64,000 nt of DNA from Golubevia sp. BC0850 (lineage: Eukaryota; Basidiomycota; Exobasidiomycetes; Golubeviales; Golubeviaceae). This document shows positions 47,986 through 59,632 of the stretch, piece by piece. The position numbers and the translations under genes were made by a program. A model generated the notes under the pieces. That model did no database searches. It was given only the letters and a program-made list of their open reading frames with translations, and was not told where the DNA came from. The DNA is taken from the NCBI GenBank assembly GCA_012976225.1, contig JAAVVG010000010.1, forward strand, positions 186,001 to 250,000, read 5' to 3'. Every line of letters begins with the position of its first letter. The stretch's first letter is position 1.

Positions 47986-48936
47986 TTACTCATCCTTCTT
48001 TTTCTTCTCCCCACCTTCCTTCTCCAAATCACTCAATTCCATTTCTTTCTCCTCTTCCAATCCTCTCTCTTCATCCTCGATCTCTTCTTTGTAAATCTCT
48101 GGGTATTCTCTGAAACAATCTTGCATGGCTTTAAATTTGTCAACGCATTCAATTCCTTTAGGTTCTGCTTCTGAGAAGACGAAGCATGAGAAAGCTTCTT
48201 TGAATTGAGGACCACAAGGACCGTCTGCCATCCCTCCTAGACATGGACAATCCCAATTGATTTGACCAGTTGAGGGGTCGAAAGCTGATTGAGCTGAGAG
48301 ATACGGGGGAGAAAGAAGATAGATGAGAGGTGAGATGAGAGGTGGAGGAAGAAGTGAGGGTCGAACAGGAGGAAGCTCCGCATACATTCGATTCAAGAGA
48401 ACAGAATGAACCAAAATTCGTTTCGAAGGAAGACATTCCGAAAGGAGATGCGAGTACCCTCTGTGATGTTCTCTCATTGCCACCCTTCCATGACTCAAAG
48501 CTCTCTTCACTCATGTCATCATCGCCTTACTACTCTGCAACTGAGTCAACTCACCATCATCCTCCACACCTTCCTCTTCCATTTCTTCTAATTCTTCAGC
48601 TTTTTCTCTAGCGAAGCTAGGCACTGGAGCTTGCTTGTGCTGAGCAGCCATTCTCTCTTTGTAAGAACCTCTTTTTGATGGTGAAGAAGATGAGCTACTG
48701 TCATCCAAAGCTATTGACTTTGAGGAATTGCTTGATAAGAGAGTTGAGGCTAGACCGAAAGTTGCTATCGAGAGAGTTGCATACTGAAGAGTACGGGAGG
48801 AGAAAGGAGAAGATGAGGATGAGGAAGAAGAAGAATTGATGGATCGACGTGAAACGGAAGAAGTGAAAGTTCTGGATCGTATCGTCGAATTGAGAGACCT
48901 GGACAATGATCTTGAAGTAGAAGGAATCAATGACAT
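47986..48936 (-). CDS. MIA40: Mia40, mitochondrial intermembrane-space import oxidoreductase
   Basis: 226 residues in two exons (48936-48555 and 48284-47986; 270-nt intron). The N terminus is Ser/Arg-rich ([17 protein letters not shown]), an inner-membrane targeting signal, followed by a hydrophobic anchor ([16 protein letters not shown]). The functional core is [16 protein letters not shown], containing the redox-active CPC, then twin CX9C motifs [11 protein letters not shown] and [11 protein letters not shown]. The tail is Glu/Lys-rich. Mia40 oxidises small cysteine proteins as they enter the intermembrane space and is re-oxidised by Erv1. The membrane-anchored long form is the fungal type. 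All key cysteines are present. Confidence 0.95.
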
Positions 48937-49116
48937 CTTTTAGGAGTGGTTTGAGGGAAAGAAGTTTCGGAGGTAAGGTTCAGTGTTCACTTATGTAGGA
49001 AGTTCTGAAAAAGCAACCCTCGCATGCACCCTAGAAGCTCTCCTACTCTCCTGTCTCCCTCGAGAAGCCTCACTCCAGTACTCCAACAACCCTGACCTAA
49101 TCGCTTCAAATTCAGC

Positions 49117-50806
49117 ATGGCAAGAAATCAAGAGAAAGCGCAGTCGATGCTGTACCGCTTCAGGGAAGCTCAGAACGCAGAACTAGGGATTGGGAATCGT
49201 AAAGATGTTAGAAGACCAAGGTTGGCTAGCAGCGTAAAGACGATCAGGGAATGTGAGAAATGGAGAGGTGAAATCATGAGAGAGATCAGTAGGAAAGTCA
49301 GTAAAATTCAAGATTGTGAGTATCAAAAGGTTCTGCATGGGAGAGAGAAGGATGGTACAGATCGTGGATGGTGGTTTGATGAGGTTGAGATTGAGAGATA
49401 GGTGGTGAGGCTGCCTCGAATCCTTTCGAAACCCTATCGTTTCTGTTAACAGATGGATCTGTAGCCTACTCAGACTCTATATCAGAGGAGTCATCCCGTC
49501 AAGGACGAGTTAGCTCACAGCTCGTCTCTTCCTCCTTCCCTTCCTCATCTCACTTCCTCCAGTCGGCCTGACGGACTACGAGGTTCGTGACATTAATGAC
49601 GAGATCAACAAACTGATTAGAGAGAAAGGTCACTGGGAGAATCAGATAGTAGCTTTAGGAGGTGCGAATTACAAGAGAGGAGTCCCAACCATGGAAGGAG
49701 AAGATGGTGGAAGTGAAGTTCCTGGTGGAAGAGGTTACAAGTGAGTTAGAAACTGTCGAAAAGATATTCTGAACTTTTCCGCTCCTCCACTGATCTTCAG
49801 CAACAGGAAGATTCGCAGACATCGCGGGGCATACATTCTAAAACATTCGTTTCGCTTCTCTCACTCACTCTCATTCCTCCCGTCAGATACTTCGGAAGAG
49901 CCAAGGATCTTCCAGGAGTCAAAGAACTATTCAATAGGACAGCTGCAGAAGAATCAGAATTAGAGTCCTACAAATCAGAGAAATATCGTCGATTCGCAAA
50001 TCAACCTTCCTCTTACTTTGGAGATTTGGATGAGGATGATCCAATCCTTCTAGAATCTGAAGATCTTTCAGAAGAGAAGCTATGGAAAGAGGGAGTTGAA
50101 AGAATTGCCTCTCTTCTGTTATCCTCGGAAGAAGGTTCAGCATCTACCAAAGAGCTAGATCTAATCAAAGCAGAATTAGGAGAAATTCCGAGACCAAAGG
50201 CAGAGAGTATCAAGGCAATTAGAACAGAGAAGAGTAAACCTCCAGCTAACGCTCCTAAAGGTCCCAAAGCTTCTGGAAAGAAAGTAGTAGAAGTTGAAGG
50301 TGCTCCAAAAGGCCCTAAAGGAAAGAAAGTCGAAGTCGAAGGTGCTCCTACTGGTCGTAAATATTCTGCTGGAAAAAGGAAAGCTGAAGATGGCGAAGAT
50401 GCAAGTGGGAAAAGATTGAAGGGAAAAGATGGTGAAGTTGTTGAAACTCAAGAACAAGGAGGAGAAAAGGAAATGGAGGGAGAGGATGAAGTCGAAAATC
50501 AAGAGGCGGAAATGACGGAAGGAAACAAAGGGACAATCACTGAAGAGACAACGAATCCGAAACCAGCTGGAGATTCAGGGAGAACTTCAGCTTTGTTCTC
50601 AGTGTTGGATCCGGAAGAACTCAATCCTACTCCCAAAGTTATGGAAAGAGCGGATCAAGAGAAGTTCTTGCTGGAAGCTAGGAAGAGAGCTTTGAGGAGA
50701 GAATGTGAGTTTTACTGCTTTGTTGTAATCGTTTCTTTTTTTCAAGAGACTAGTACCGTATTCTGACCCCTCCACTCTCAATCCTTACTCTTCAGATATC
50801 GGTTAA
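49117..50806 (+). CDS. ISY1: Pre-mRNA-splicing factor Isy1
   Basis: 401 residues in four exons: 49117-49315, 49563-49740, 49887-50704 and a tiny 50796-50806 coding YIG-stop (the donor splits the Tyr codon). The N terminus [20 protein letters not shown] and blocks [58 protein letters not shown] and [16 protein letters not shown] are typical of Isy1, a component of the NineTeen complex of the spliceosome. Fungal Isy1 ends in [15 protein letters not shown], which the last exon restores. A lysine/glutamate-rich insertion with repeats ([15 protein letters not shown] and [11 protein letters not shown]) lengthens the C-terminal half. Intact. Confidence 0.94.
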
Positions 50807-51729
50807 TGCGGCCATCTCCCTGCCATCTTCACCTTCTTTTCTTCTTCTTCTGTCATTCCATCCTTCTTCTTTTGTCCTCTAACTTTCTTGTTACTACCTG
50901 CAGCTCTCTAGAGACCTTGCCGTTCAAGCAACCATGGGAGGGTTACGAGAGGGAAAATCACAGAAGCCCACAACCAGTAGTGTTCTCACTTACTACTTTT
51001 CCAAGTTTGTAGCTATTTAAATCGACCTCAAAGCTGACGGCTGAGGTCTTCTCCAAGTGAACATTTAGGTTGTTTTCTCAGAGTTGTATGAGCAGCCCTT
51101 GAAGAGGTCTAAAGGAGCTCTTTTGAAGGACGTGTTAAGGTGATCGAAAACCACACTACAACTATCGAACCTATCTCACTCAGACGCTTTAAAGAGGATG
51201 GCGGAGATAAATCAGTTTCAATTTTCAAGCTTCACCGCAAACCCAATCGCTTTTTCAGAGATGGAGGGGCCTATTCTTCAAGGATATTCACCCGTGTTGG
51301 TATCTTTCTTCAAGATTTGTGAAGATCTAAATTGCGAAGTTGAGGAAGGAAGATGGGCCCTCGATCTTGGTCGGGCTAACGCTTAGGAAAGTGATAGAGG
51401 CAGAGGTCGCTATCTGCACTAGCTCTCTTATTGATGTAAACCTGCTGCCATAAGCTGCCATCTTTCCTTTTTTTTGAAATCGTTTTTTGAGAAAAGAGGC
51501 TGTGTCTTTGAGCTTTGAAGGGGAGTCATGAACTTTTGGGTCTTTGCGGACGAGGATTTTCTTCTGCTTCTTCTCCTCCCACACCACTCGTCGAGAAGTA
51601 TGGACTCTCTGACCCAAACGAGACTGCAACTTGAAAGAAAAGAATACGCACCTGTTTTTAAGGCCTGAAATTAGGTGAACTCGCCATTCATCTCGCCTCA
51701 GAACGATTAAATATCAGAATTCTAACACC
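50807..51729. other. Gene-poor region, first part
   Basis: The 3' flank of ISY1 followed by about 900 bp without a convincing gene. Short frames at 51140-51386 (plus) and 51327-51629 (minus) have no recognisable domain. Confidence 0.4.
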
Positions 51730-52263
51730 ATGTTTTGCTTCCTTCCGAAGTTCAACAAAAAGATCATCAGCTTCAATTGTCCTTCTTTAAAGATCTTGTC
51801 TGTTTCAGTTTGTCCACAGGGTTTGGCAATCATTTTTCCGTCTTCACCAAATTTGGAAACCTTGGATCTGGATTTCAGCAGGGCGGGTTACTACAACGGA
51901 ATCAGATTTGACGACAAAAAATTCAAAGTACTTTCTGATATTCATCCAAACCTCAAAACCTTACTTTTAAGGAATTCAGTGCTATCGTCCCTGAACACAT
52001 CATTCGTGATACCTAAAGTAACACTCAAACTTGAAAATGATTCAAACATAAAAGTCGAAGGCGACTCAAGCAGATTTCTCTTTCCAAACCTCCAAACAGT
52101 CTCAGCTACCCATCTAAACGTAGAAGAGTTGGTCGATTTGGTTCGCTCCATGAGAGAAGCTCCTAACGCAATTTGTCAATCTCTGAAGGTTCTCGGTATG
52201 GAAGGCAATAGGCTTTACGGTAATCATCAAAACATCAAGAGAAGAGTCGTTAATGCCGATTGA
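51730..52263 (+). pseudogene. LRR-like fragment, probable remnant of an F-box/LRR protein
   Basis: 177 residues beginning MFCFLPKFNKKIISFNCPSL, with irregular leucine-rich repeats: LKILSVSVCPQGLAIIF, PNLETLDLDFSRAGYY, HPNLKTLLLRNSVLSSL, FPNLQTVSATHLNVEELVDL and CQSLKVLGMEGNRLYGN. The frame stays open upstream to a stop at about 51676 but gives no F-box. The spacing (about 25 residues per repeat) agrees with the LRR part of fungal F-box proteins. It may be a truncated copy lacking its N-terminal exon, or a small gene of its own. The family is the same general type as at 1156-2051. Confidence 0.4.
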
Positions 52264-53773
52264 GAATGCTTCGACATCGATGACTTAATTGAGAATGAAG
52301 TTACTTCTGGTTTTGACTAAGTCATCCCTCTTGAGTCTCCATAAAATTGGGCAATTGTAAAGATCTTCCATTCTGCGTTCTTGACTAGACACAGCTTTTC
52401 TTTTCTCCGCGTCATTTCTTTTCCTCTCCAATGGCACACTCTCATTCTACAATTCTACGATTCACCCAGACTCGTTACTCTTAATCAAACGGTCGCTCTT
52501 CTCTTCCAAATTCCAACGGCCCTTCTAGACTGAATCGGAGAACCTGCAGATGAGCGAGCTCCGTTCCTTTCGAGAGTCGATGATTGTGAAAAGGAGTTGC
52601 TTGACGTTCGCTCGGAGACTTCTCAAGCTTTCTCCATCACTTTGTCCTCTGTTACCAGGAATCACACTTCGTCTTTTAAAAGGTCTCAAGCTTCCTTGCT
52701 GAGAGGAATTTAGAGGTCGAAGTGGTCTTAAATTGAAGATTCTTGTGGTGGAAAGCCGAAAGATGAGAGACCCGCGATCACTCGAAAACGTCTTCGACTC
52801 TACGCTTTAGCTGAGAGAGGACTTCGAAAAATAAAACCATCATCAAGAGCAGTCTCACGTCTCAGATTGCAACACCCGTGTGTCCGAGTTCTCCAGCAGC
52901 TGCGAAAGTGTGAGACGACAAGACGAGCACGCCACCTCAATCTAGTTGACATACCTCTCGAAACATGTTCATGGGCCTTCAAAGGATAGTTTTCTCGAGC
53001 TTTCGTTCATTTCCTGGAATGAGGAGCAGACTCTGGGTATAACTCAGACGGAGAAAGAGTCACCACCCCCTGGTTTTGGTTTTCCGAACAGAGGAGCCAC
53101 GATCTGACAACGTCGTCACTGACGTACCGACATCGTAGATTCTGTGTTCGGCCAGTTTTTCATTTTCAATTCAAATCCATCGCCAGATCGAGGGACCAAC
53201 CAGGGGGAGGGTGGAGAATCGAATGCATCTCTTGAAAGACGAGGCGCAGAGAGTGCGCACGTTCTATCTCCCGCCACCTCAAGAACGGTCTTTCTCGTGG
53301 TCTCGCACTCCGCTCTGTGCAAGTGGCACTGATTAAACATTTAAACTTTGATGGAAAATGAAAACTGTCCTCGTGGTGGCGCCTGTACAGCGGCAGAACG
53401 GTACCTGGCTCTGAACCGCTAGTTCGGGTCTACGCACGGGCAGGATTTTTCTGCGAAGTGTGACGTCGTTGGGTGGAGGAGAAAGAGGAAGAGTCAAGAG
53501 TGGGTGGAGATACATAGAACAGAGACCATATGGGAGGGCAAAAGGGAACTCAGAGACGGCAGAAAGGAGCCAGAAAAGAGAAGGAGAGGAAGGTAGAATC
53601 CGTGAACGTGCTAGCGCCAAAATGTTTTAAGACAGAGATTTCAGGAAATTCTCTGCCTCTCCCCCCGACAACACTCCTTCTCTTCTGCTGTTTCTTCTTT
53701 TCTTCTTCCTCCTCTTCAAGTCATCCTCAAGAACATAATAGCTTTTAGATTCTTGGAATTCTAATAGGCCATC
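52264..53773. other. Gene-poor region, second part
   Basis: About 1.5 kb with no recognised gene on either strand; short frames only (52800-52982 minus, 53333-53620 minus, 53530-53748 plus). The last 120 bp are CT-rich and form the leader of the MFS gene. Confidence 0.4.
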
Positions 53774-56700
53774 ATGTCAGAAGGTGAGCTTCTCAGAGCT
53801 GCACTCTTCACCACATTCCTCTTTCCTGACCTTGCTTCTCCTTCTCACCTTTCCGAATTCTTCTCCTTCCTCTTCTTTCTATGTTAACAGTGAATAGAAA
53901 TGATGACATAGAAGTCTCTTCAAATGAGACAGAACAAAGAAACAAGCCAGCCTCATCCTCAACTTCATCTGAAAATGAAAAGTTGCAAGCTCAACAACCT
54001 ACAAGTAGTGCAGATCTATCTTCAGCTCTAGATTCAGTTCTCTTCCCAGCCGATTCTTTCACTCCTCTACCAAATCATACTTATTGGGCTGATCTCCCTT
54101 TCGGAGAAAAGACCAGATGGATTAACAATCAGAGTAACGCTGAAGCTAAGAGAGAGCTCAAGGTAATTGGAAGAATGTTCAAAGCCGATCCACTCAGTCC
54201 GTTTACTACTTATATGTCTACTTACTTCTTAAGTGGAATGGGTTTATTCGTTGAAGGTTTCACTTTGTTCTCTGTTGGAAACTTGACTCCTCTTTTCAAG
54301 GTGAGTAAGGAATGAGAGCAGGTGGGAAAGGATCCAACCGCGGGTAGAGGCGGCTAAGGAAGGAGGACAGGGGATGAGCTCTCAAGAGGCCCTTTCTTCC
54401 TCTAAAGGAGGGCAGTATGTGCTCAATTGAATATTCCTCTTAATCTTCTTCCCCTCACTTCCCAGGCGGTCTGGCCAGAATGTTGGAAAGATCACATCGT
54501 CTGCGACAAGGCTTGGATCTCAGCTGTCGACTATCTTTCTATCGTTGGAATTATTCTAGGTCAAATTCTCGTAGGAATAGAAGCTGATTGGATCGGCAGG
54601 AAGTTCGGTAAGTGCAGCGGATTATTAGAGTTGAGAAAGGAGTGGGAGGCAGGGTGGTTGCTGCGAGTGCAAGGTTCTCCTCCCCCTTTCTGCACCCCTC
54701 CCCCTCTCCATTCTCTTCCTCTTTGGAAATTGAGTAGACCGAAGCTCTTGCTCCCCGAAAGAGCTCATGGACCTCGACTGACCCTTACTTCTCTCCGCCT
54801 GCCTCTCCTCTGATCAGGAATGGTCCAAGACGCTCTCGTCATGACTGTCGGATCTATCATGTTGACTGCTATGTGGGGAACTTCTCTCAATGGGTGGATC
54901 ATATGCTATGCTTGGTCTCTGTTCCTATACGGCCTTGGTGTAGGTGGAGAGTACCCTATCACCGGAGTCTCTTCAGTCGAAGGGCGTGGACCAGGTGGAA
55001 CCACAGGAGACAGAATGCATAGAGGTAGAAACGTAGTCCTAGCCTTCGTAGGTCAAGGTTGGGGACAGCTTGTCAATCAAGGTATTCTAATCGTCGGTCT
55101 TCTAGCTTTCAATGGAAGTGGATTAGATGCTCCTTTCTCAAAGACAGCCACACAATGGACTTTCCGAGTTCAATTCGGCTTCATCGCTTTCACTACTCTC
55201 TGGTTGGCCTACTTCAGGTACTATAAGATGCCAGATCAGGATGCTGAATTGAGAGCTGCCAAGAAAAGAGCTGGACAATCTACTTCTGGATATGATGTCA
55301 AATCTTTCAAGCTAGCTAAGAATCACTACTGGCATAGAATGCTTGGAACTGCTGGATCTTGGTTCTGTAACGATTTCTTCTTCTATGGAAACAAGATCTT
55401 TGCTGGTGTGTTCATCGGAATCATCACTGGTGGAAACTCTTCCCTCAAAGTGAGTACCGCAATCTTTCCTTCTCTTACTTCCCTCTCATACCCACAACCT
55501 TCCTGACCTTCCTTCCTCCATATCTTTCGTGTGTTCAGACTACATGGCTTTACTCTCTCATCAACATCGGAGTCTCACTATGCGTGAGTTGAGGAGATCA
55601 TTAAGATTTGACGTCAAGAATCTCTCAGCGCTGACCTTCTTTTCTTCTTCTCTGACTCGCATGCAGGGCTACTACATGGCAGCCTTCTTGATCGATCACA
55701 AGCAGTACGGAAGAAAGTGGATGCAAGCCAATGGATTCGTAGCCGATTTCATTCTGTTCATCATCGCAGCTGCTCTCTACGACCAACTTACTGAGCCAGG
55801 TAGCGGAATTAGATGGTTCCAAGCCATCTATTTCTTATCTTCTTTCTTTAATCAGTTTGGTCCAAATGCCACAACTTTCCTGGCTGGTGAGTCGATCAAT
55901 AGAGAGAATAAGAAGTTAGAAAAAGAAAATTCAAATTCGGCGACTGAGCCAGTGGCCCCTCCGCAGTTGAGCTCTGGAGCAATACCATACAGAAGAGAAC
56001 ATGAATTCATTCCTTCTATCAAAAGGAGCCCTGAGGTACTGAGCCAAGTCTCGTTTCTGACGAACCCCACCTTTCCCCTTGCCTTCGCCTCCAGCCGCTG
56101 AACTCTACCCTTCAAGTATTAGAGGAACTGCTCATGGAGTTTCTGGTGAGTTGGGCTTTGGACAATAGCACGCATTCGAGGAAGATTCCATCTATGGAAA
56201 GGGTCTTGAGATCTTGAGCCAAGTTTCGTTTCTAACGAACCCCTCTTCTTCCCTTACCTGTCTCCAGCCGCCTGCGGTAAGCTCGGTGCTCTAGCACCAG
56301 CTATTCTTTACGGCTACATTGGAAACCACACCAAATTCTGGGTCGTCTCTTGGTTCGGTCTAGCCGGCTGGTTGTTGACTATGGTCTTCATCGCCGACAT
56401 GACGGGACTGGATCTCAGAGAGCAAGAACGCTACTGGGAGCTCGTAGTCAAAGGAAAAGAGAACGAATATCATGGAGTCGCTGTCCACCCAAGGCATCTT
56501 TCTCTTTACGAAAGAGTTGTCCTCAAGAGGCATCTCCAGTACGATGCTGAATTGGATAGACAACAGAAGATCAACGAACTCAGAGCTGTCTATGAAAGTA
56601 CAAAGGACTTCTCAGCTGAGAAGGGAGAACATGATCTCACGGTCGAACAGAGAGAATTCTTGGGTAACGAAGCGCTTGTGAGTACCAAATGCTGCCTCGA

Positions 56701-56862
56701 TTTCTTGCAAGACCTCCTTCTGACATTTCTTTTTCTTCCCGCTCCGTCTCTATTTTCTAGGGTGAGGTCTTCTTCAACGAGAAGAAGCTCTCTCCAAATC
56801 TCCAAGCTCAAGCTGGACCTCACGAGTCGAAACTAGCGGATTTAGAAAACAAGCTACGTTAA
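53774..56862 (+). CDS. MFS transporter, phosphate:H+ symporter (PHS)-like
   Basis: 673 residues in nine exons: 53774-53783, 53891-54300, 54466-54607, 54818-55449, 55539-55583, 55667-55886, 56095-56145, 56268-56677 and 56761-56862. The first is only 10 nt. A Ser/Thr-rich cytoplasmic N terminus precedes MFS helices: FLSGMGLFVEGFTLFSVGNL, DYLSIVGIILGQILVGIEAD with WIGRKFG as the motif-A loop, FLYGLGVGGEYPITGVSS, and GWGQLVNQGILIVGLLAFNG. The second half resumes with WFCNDFFFYGNKIFAGVF, WMQANGFVADFILFIIAAAL, AELYPSSIRGTAHGVSAACG and WVVSWFGLAGWLLTMVFIAD. G-x-G-x-G-G-x-Y-P at helix 5 is typical of phosphate/glycerophosphodiester symporters. Substrate remains an inference. The C-terminal tail is charged and cytoplasmic. 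Confidence 0.85.
56040..56274. repeat. Duplicated intron 3' region
   Basis: Two copies of a roughly 60-nt segment share near-identical 3' ends. Copy 1 is 56040-56100 and copy 2 is 56215-56274. Both begin tgagccaagt and continue with tcgtttct, then acgaacccc, a pyrimidine tract, and ctccagccgc across the splice acceptor into the exon. A looser match extends about 25 nt upstream. They are the acceptor ends of the introns before the 51-nt exon (56095-56145) and before exon 56268-56677. Confidence 0.85.
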
Positions 56863-57611
56863 AGAAAAATCTCATTTGACTTGTTTGGTTCTGAAAATCA
56901 AACCACGATTTCTGAAACCACGTCATTAATTCTTTCTCTTCCTCATAAATCGAATCAAAACTTTGTTTGGTGAACGTTGTGGTCTCGCTTTTAATTAATT
57001 AGTTTCTTCTTTTCTTTCCAGCTACCACGTTTCCTTTCGTCTGTCTCTTTAACTATTTGTCTTCTAGTTTCGGCTTTCTGTTCGTTGTCTTGACTGCCCC
57101 CTCCATCCTCGTTCGCACGCCCCATCATCCAGTCGTTCATCATCATGTTCCTACTTCTTGTTTATCCCTTTTTTGGATGATTTTGACGACACCTCCAAAT
57201 CTTGTACAATTCCTCATCCAATGTTAACGGCTTCTCGGTAATCTCAGGCTTCAATGGCGTGACTCTCTTCAGAAATAGAGAATGTGGTTAAAGGGGGCGA
57301 TGGAATGTCAGAACAACAAAGGCTGGAAAAGCATATTGCTGACTCTAGACTTGCACTCGAATTTCAGAAAGGATAAGAATGTCATCTGTTTCGCGGTTTC
57401 GCTTGACGAACATGTATCGGAAGGGGACAAACAAAACTTGGGAGTCACAGCATCGTCGACAGAAGAGAAAGGGATTGGATCCTCAGAGCGTTGTGGGCCG
57501 CTTGGGACTGGTGGTGAAAGAGGGAGCGAGAGGTGAGAAAAGGGGGCTGAAGTCGGGGACGATTGGCGACTCAAAGTCTCCGTAGAGTTTAAACGCACCA
57601 AGAGGCCAATG
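56863..57611. other. Spacer beyond the broken P450
   Basis: 3' UTR of the MFS gene (to about 57200), then sequence downstream of the P450 relic. Minus-strand frames here (57308-57601) show no heme-binding loop. Confidence 0.4.
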
Positions 57612-59194
57612 TCAAAAAATTTCGTTGATAACTGCGTTGAGGTATTCGCATTTGGCCATTCTGTTTTGATCGTCTGCGTCGGAGCCTGGGAAGCAATTCT
57701 CGATCTCTATCTGAGCTTTCTTGTACGCATCAGGATTTTGGATCAAATGAAAACAAGGCTAGGCACATTACATTGGAGCTAGGAGTGGTTGATCAGAGCC
57801 AAGAATAGAAGAAATTGAAGGTGGGATAGGTGTCAACAGTCCTTGGAAAACTCCCCACTAGAAGCATAGAGTCGGCTATTAACTCGTTCATGTTGATTTC
57901 TTTTCCACCTCTGTTCTTCTTTGTTTGCCCCAAGATATGAGAAAAAACGTTTTGTCCTTCTGAGGATCGATCCGTATTTTGCATTCGGCGTTTCAAAGCA
58001 TTTCCGGACCACTGTTCCAAGGCAGTTATGGGACTGAGAAGTCCACGAAACAGAGCTACTATGTAGGGAACATCTCCAACCTGTTCAACCCAGAGGAGGC
58101 ATGCATGAGTGAGGGGGGACTGAGAAGTGGGTGGCGGAAACTTAAAGAGGTTCGTTCAGCTTGAGATGGATACTTACTGCCATGATGAGAATCACAGCCG
58201 ATTCGATGAGCTGTATAGAGAAGCAGAGCAAGGTTAGAGGTCAGATAGTGGGACAGCAAAACAGAACAGCTCGAAAAAGCAGTTCTTCCACCTCTTCGAC
58301 CCACCTCAATAGCCTCGACCGTCTTTCCTTCTTTGATCATTCCAAAACTTTGACCAAAGTCTGATTCGGCCATGACATCGAAACCGAACCAAGACGCCCA
58401 TCTTCCGACCTCGATGAGTTCTCCTTCCTTCCCAAGATTCCAAATCTGAGAGATAATCAAATTGATACTTTCTACTATGCGTTGTTCATATCCCTTCAAT
58501 GCTGTGACTGAAAAAGCTGCGTCCCAGTCTTTTCTTCTTCTAGCGTGTTCAGACATTGTCGGAATTGTGTGAAGACTATCAGCGTAGCACTTTTGCGTTT
58601 CTTTGGGGGAAAAGTAAACCGGTCCTTTATTCACGAAGCTCATAGGACCTGCAGCTCCACAGATTGTGGCTATCTCGTCTGGATCGTTGATCAAAAGTTC
58701 TCTTGGTCCAGATCTTACTATCTTTCCGTACTTTTGATGAAGCGGTTGCGTAAGGTAAAATCTCTGAGAGAGGTGAAATTCGGAGTCAGAGAAAGAACAA
58801 GGCAACTAGGCGAGTGAGAAAAGAAAGGAAAGGTCAGTACTTACCTGCCCTTTGAGATCCACAGGAATGATAAACCACTTTGAAAGGCTGGATTTGATAG
58901 GTCTCTTGAAGTTTGCAGCGGTCAACCTATGAAATCCGCCTCTGTAAACCGCAATACTACAGAAGATTGTGAGGATGAAGATCCCAGTAGATCTCAAGGA
59001 AAGAAAACTGGAGGTAGAGATACTCTCATTCTCATGAATATGGAAAAAGTATGATTGGAGGACGTTGCAGAGAAGTAGAGAAAAGAACACTTGACGCGAA
59101 CCGGGTCTGCTAGTTGAGACAGAAGATGAATCGACAGGGCTAGCACGATTGGCAGATGGATTAAAAGCAGTGATGACTGATTGAGCTCGTACAT
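57612..59194 (-). pseudogene. Cytochrome P450, broken (heme-binding region absent)
   Basis: Exons on the minus strand: 59194-59091, 59007-58845, 58763-58305, 58210-58178 (33 nt) and 58080 onward. The N terminus MYELNQSSLLLIHLPIVLAL is a membrane anchor. P450 sequence follows: RFYLTQPLHQKYGKIVRSGP, the I/GP region DPDEIATICGAAGPMSFVNK, TMSEHARRRKDWDAAFSVTA and ASWFGFDVMAESDFGQSFGM. Then come QTKKNRGGKEINMNELIADS and, in another frame, HLIQNPDAYKKAQIEIENCF. The I-helix AGxDT block is not readable. A one-base change (extra T near 57740) separates CLALF from HLIQNP, and a TGA follows NAVINEIF at 57612-57614. No FxxGxRxCxG heme loop follows. It is a decaying host gene, probably once a monooxygenase for a lipid or xenobiotic. 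Confidence 0.75.
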
Positions 59195-59632
59195 CCTGAA
59201 AAGACTAGTTGATAGAAGATGGCAGCATGAAACGATTGAGTGACTTGTTAGAATGACTCCTTGGGAGATCAGAAATCCGTGGATTTGAAGATGGAATTCT
59301 ACGAAGGCTTGGAAATCTGATCTGATTTCTTGGTCTGCTTGGTTCAAGCGAATCTTAGAAATTTCTTGGATGAAGAGAGAAGGAGAGATGGAAGAGCGAT
59401 GGAATATGGAAATCACGGCACCGGTCCAACGTTCAACACACACGCTTTCCTCTACCCCTGAAGAATTCTGAGCTCTCGATATGCAGCCGGTCTGTACGGA
59501 AACAGTTCTACCTTTCTTTTGTAGTTCAAACCAGAAGATGGAGGACAGACGAAATTGAGAGACCTGTAACAGGAATGATATTCTGCAACACTATGATACT
59601 GTCTACAAGACCTCTATATAGATAAATCCAAA

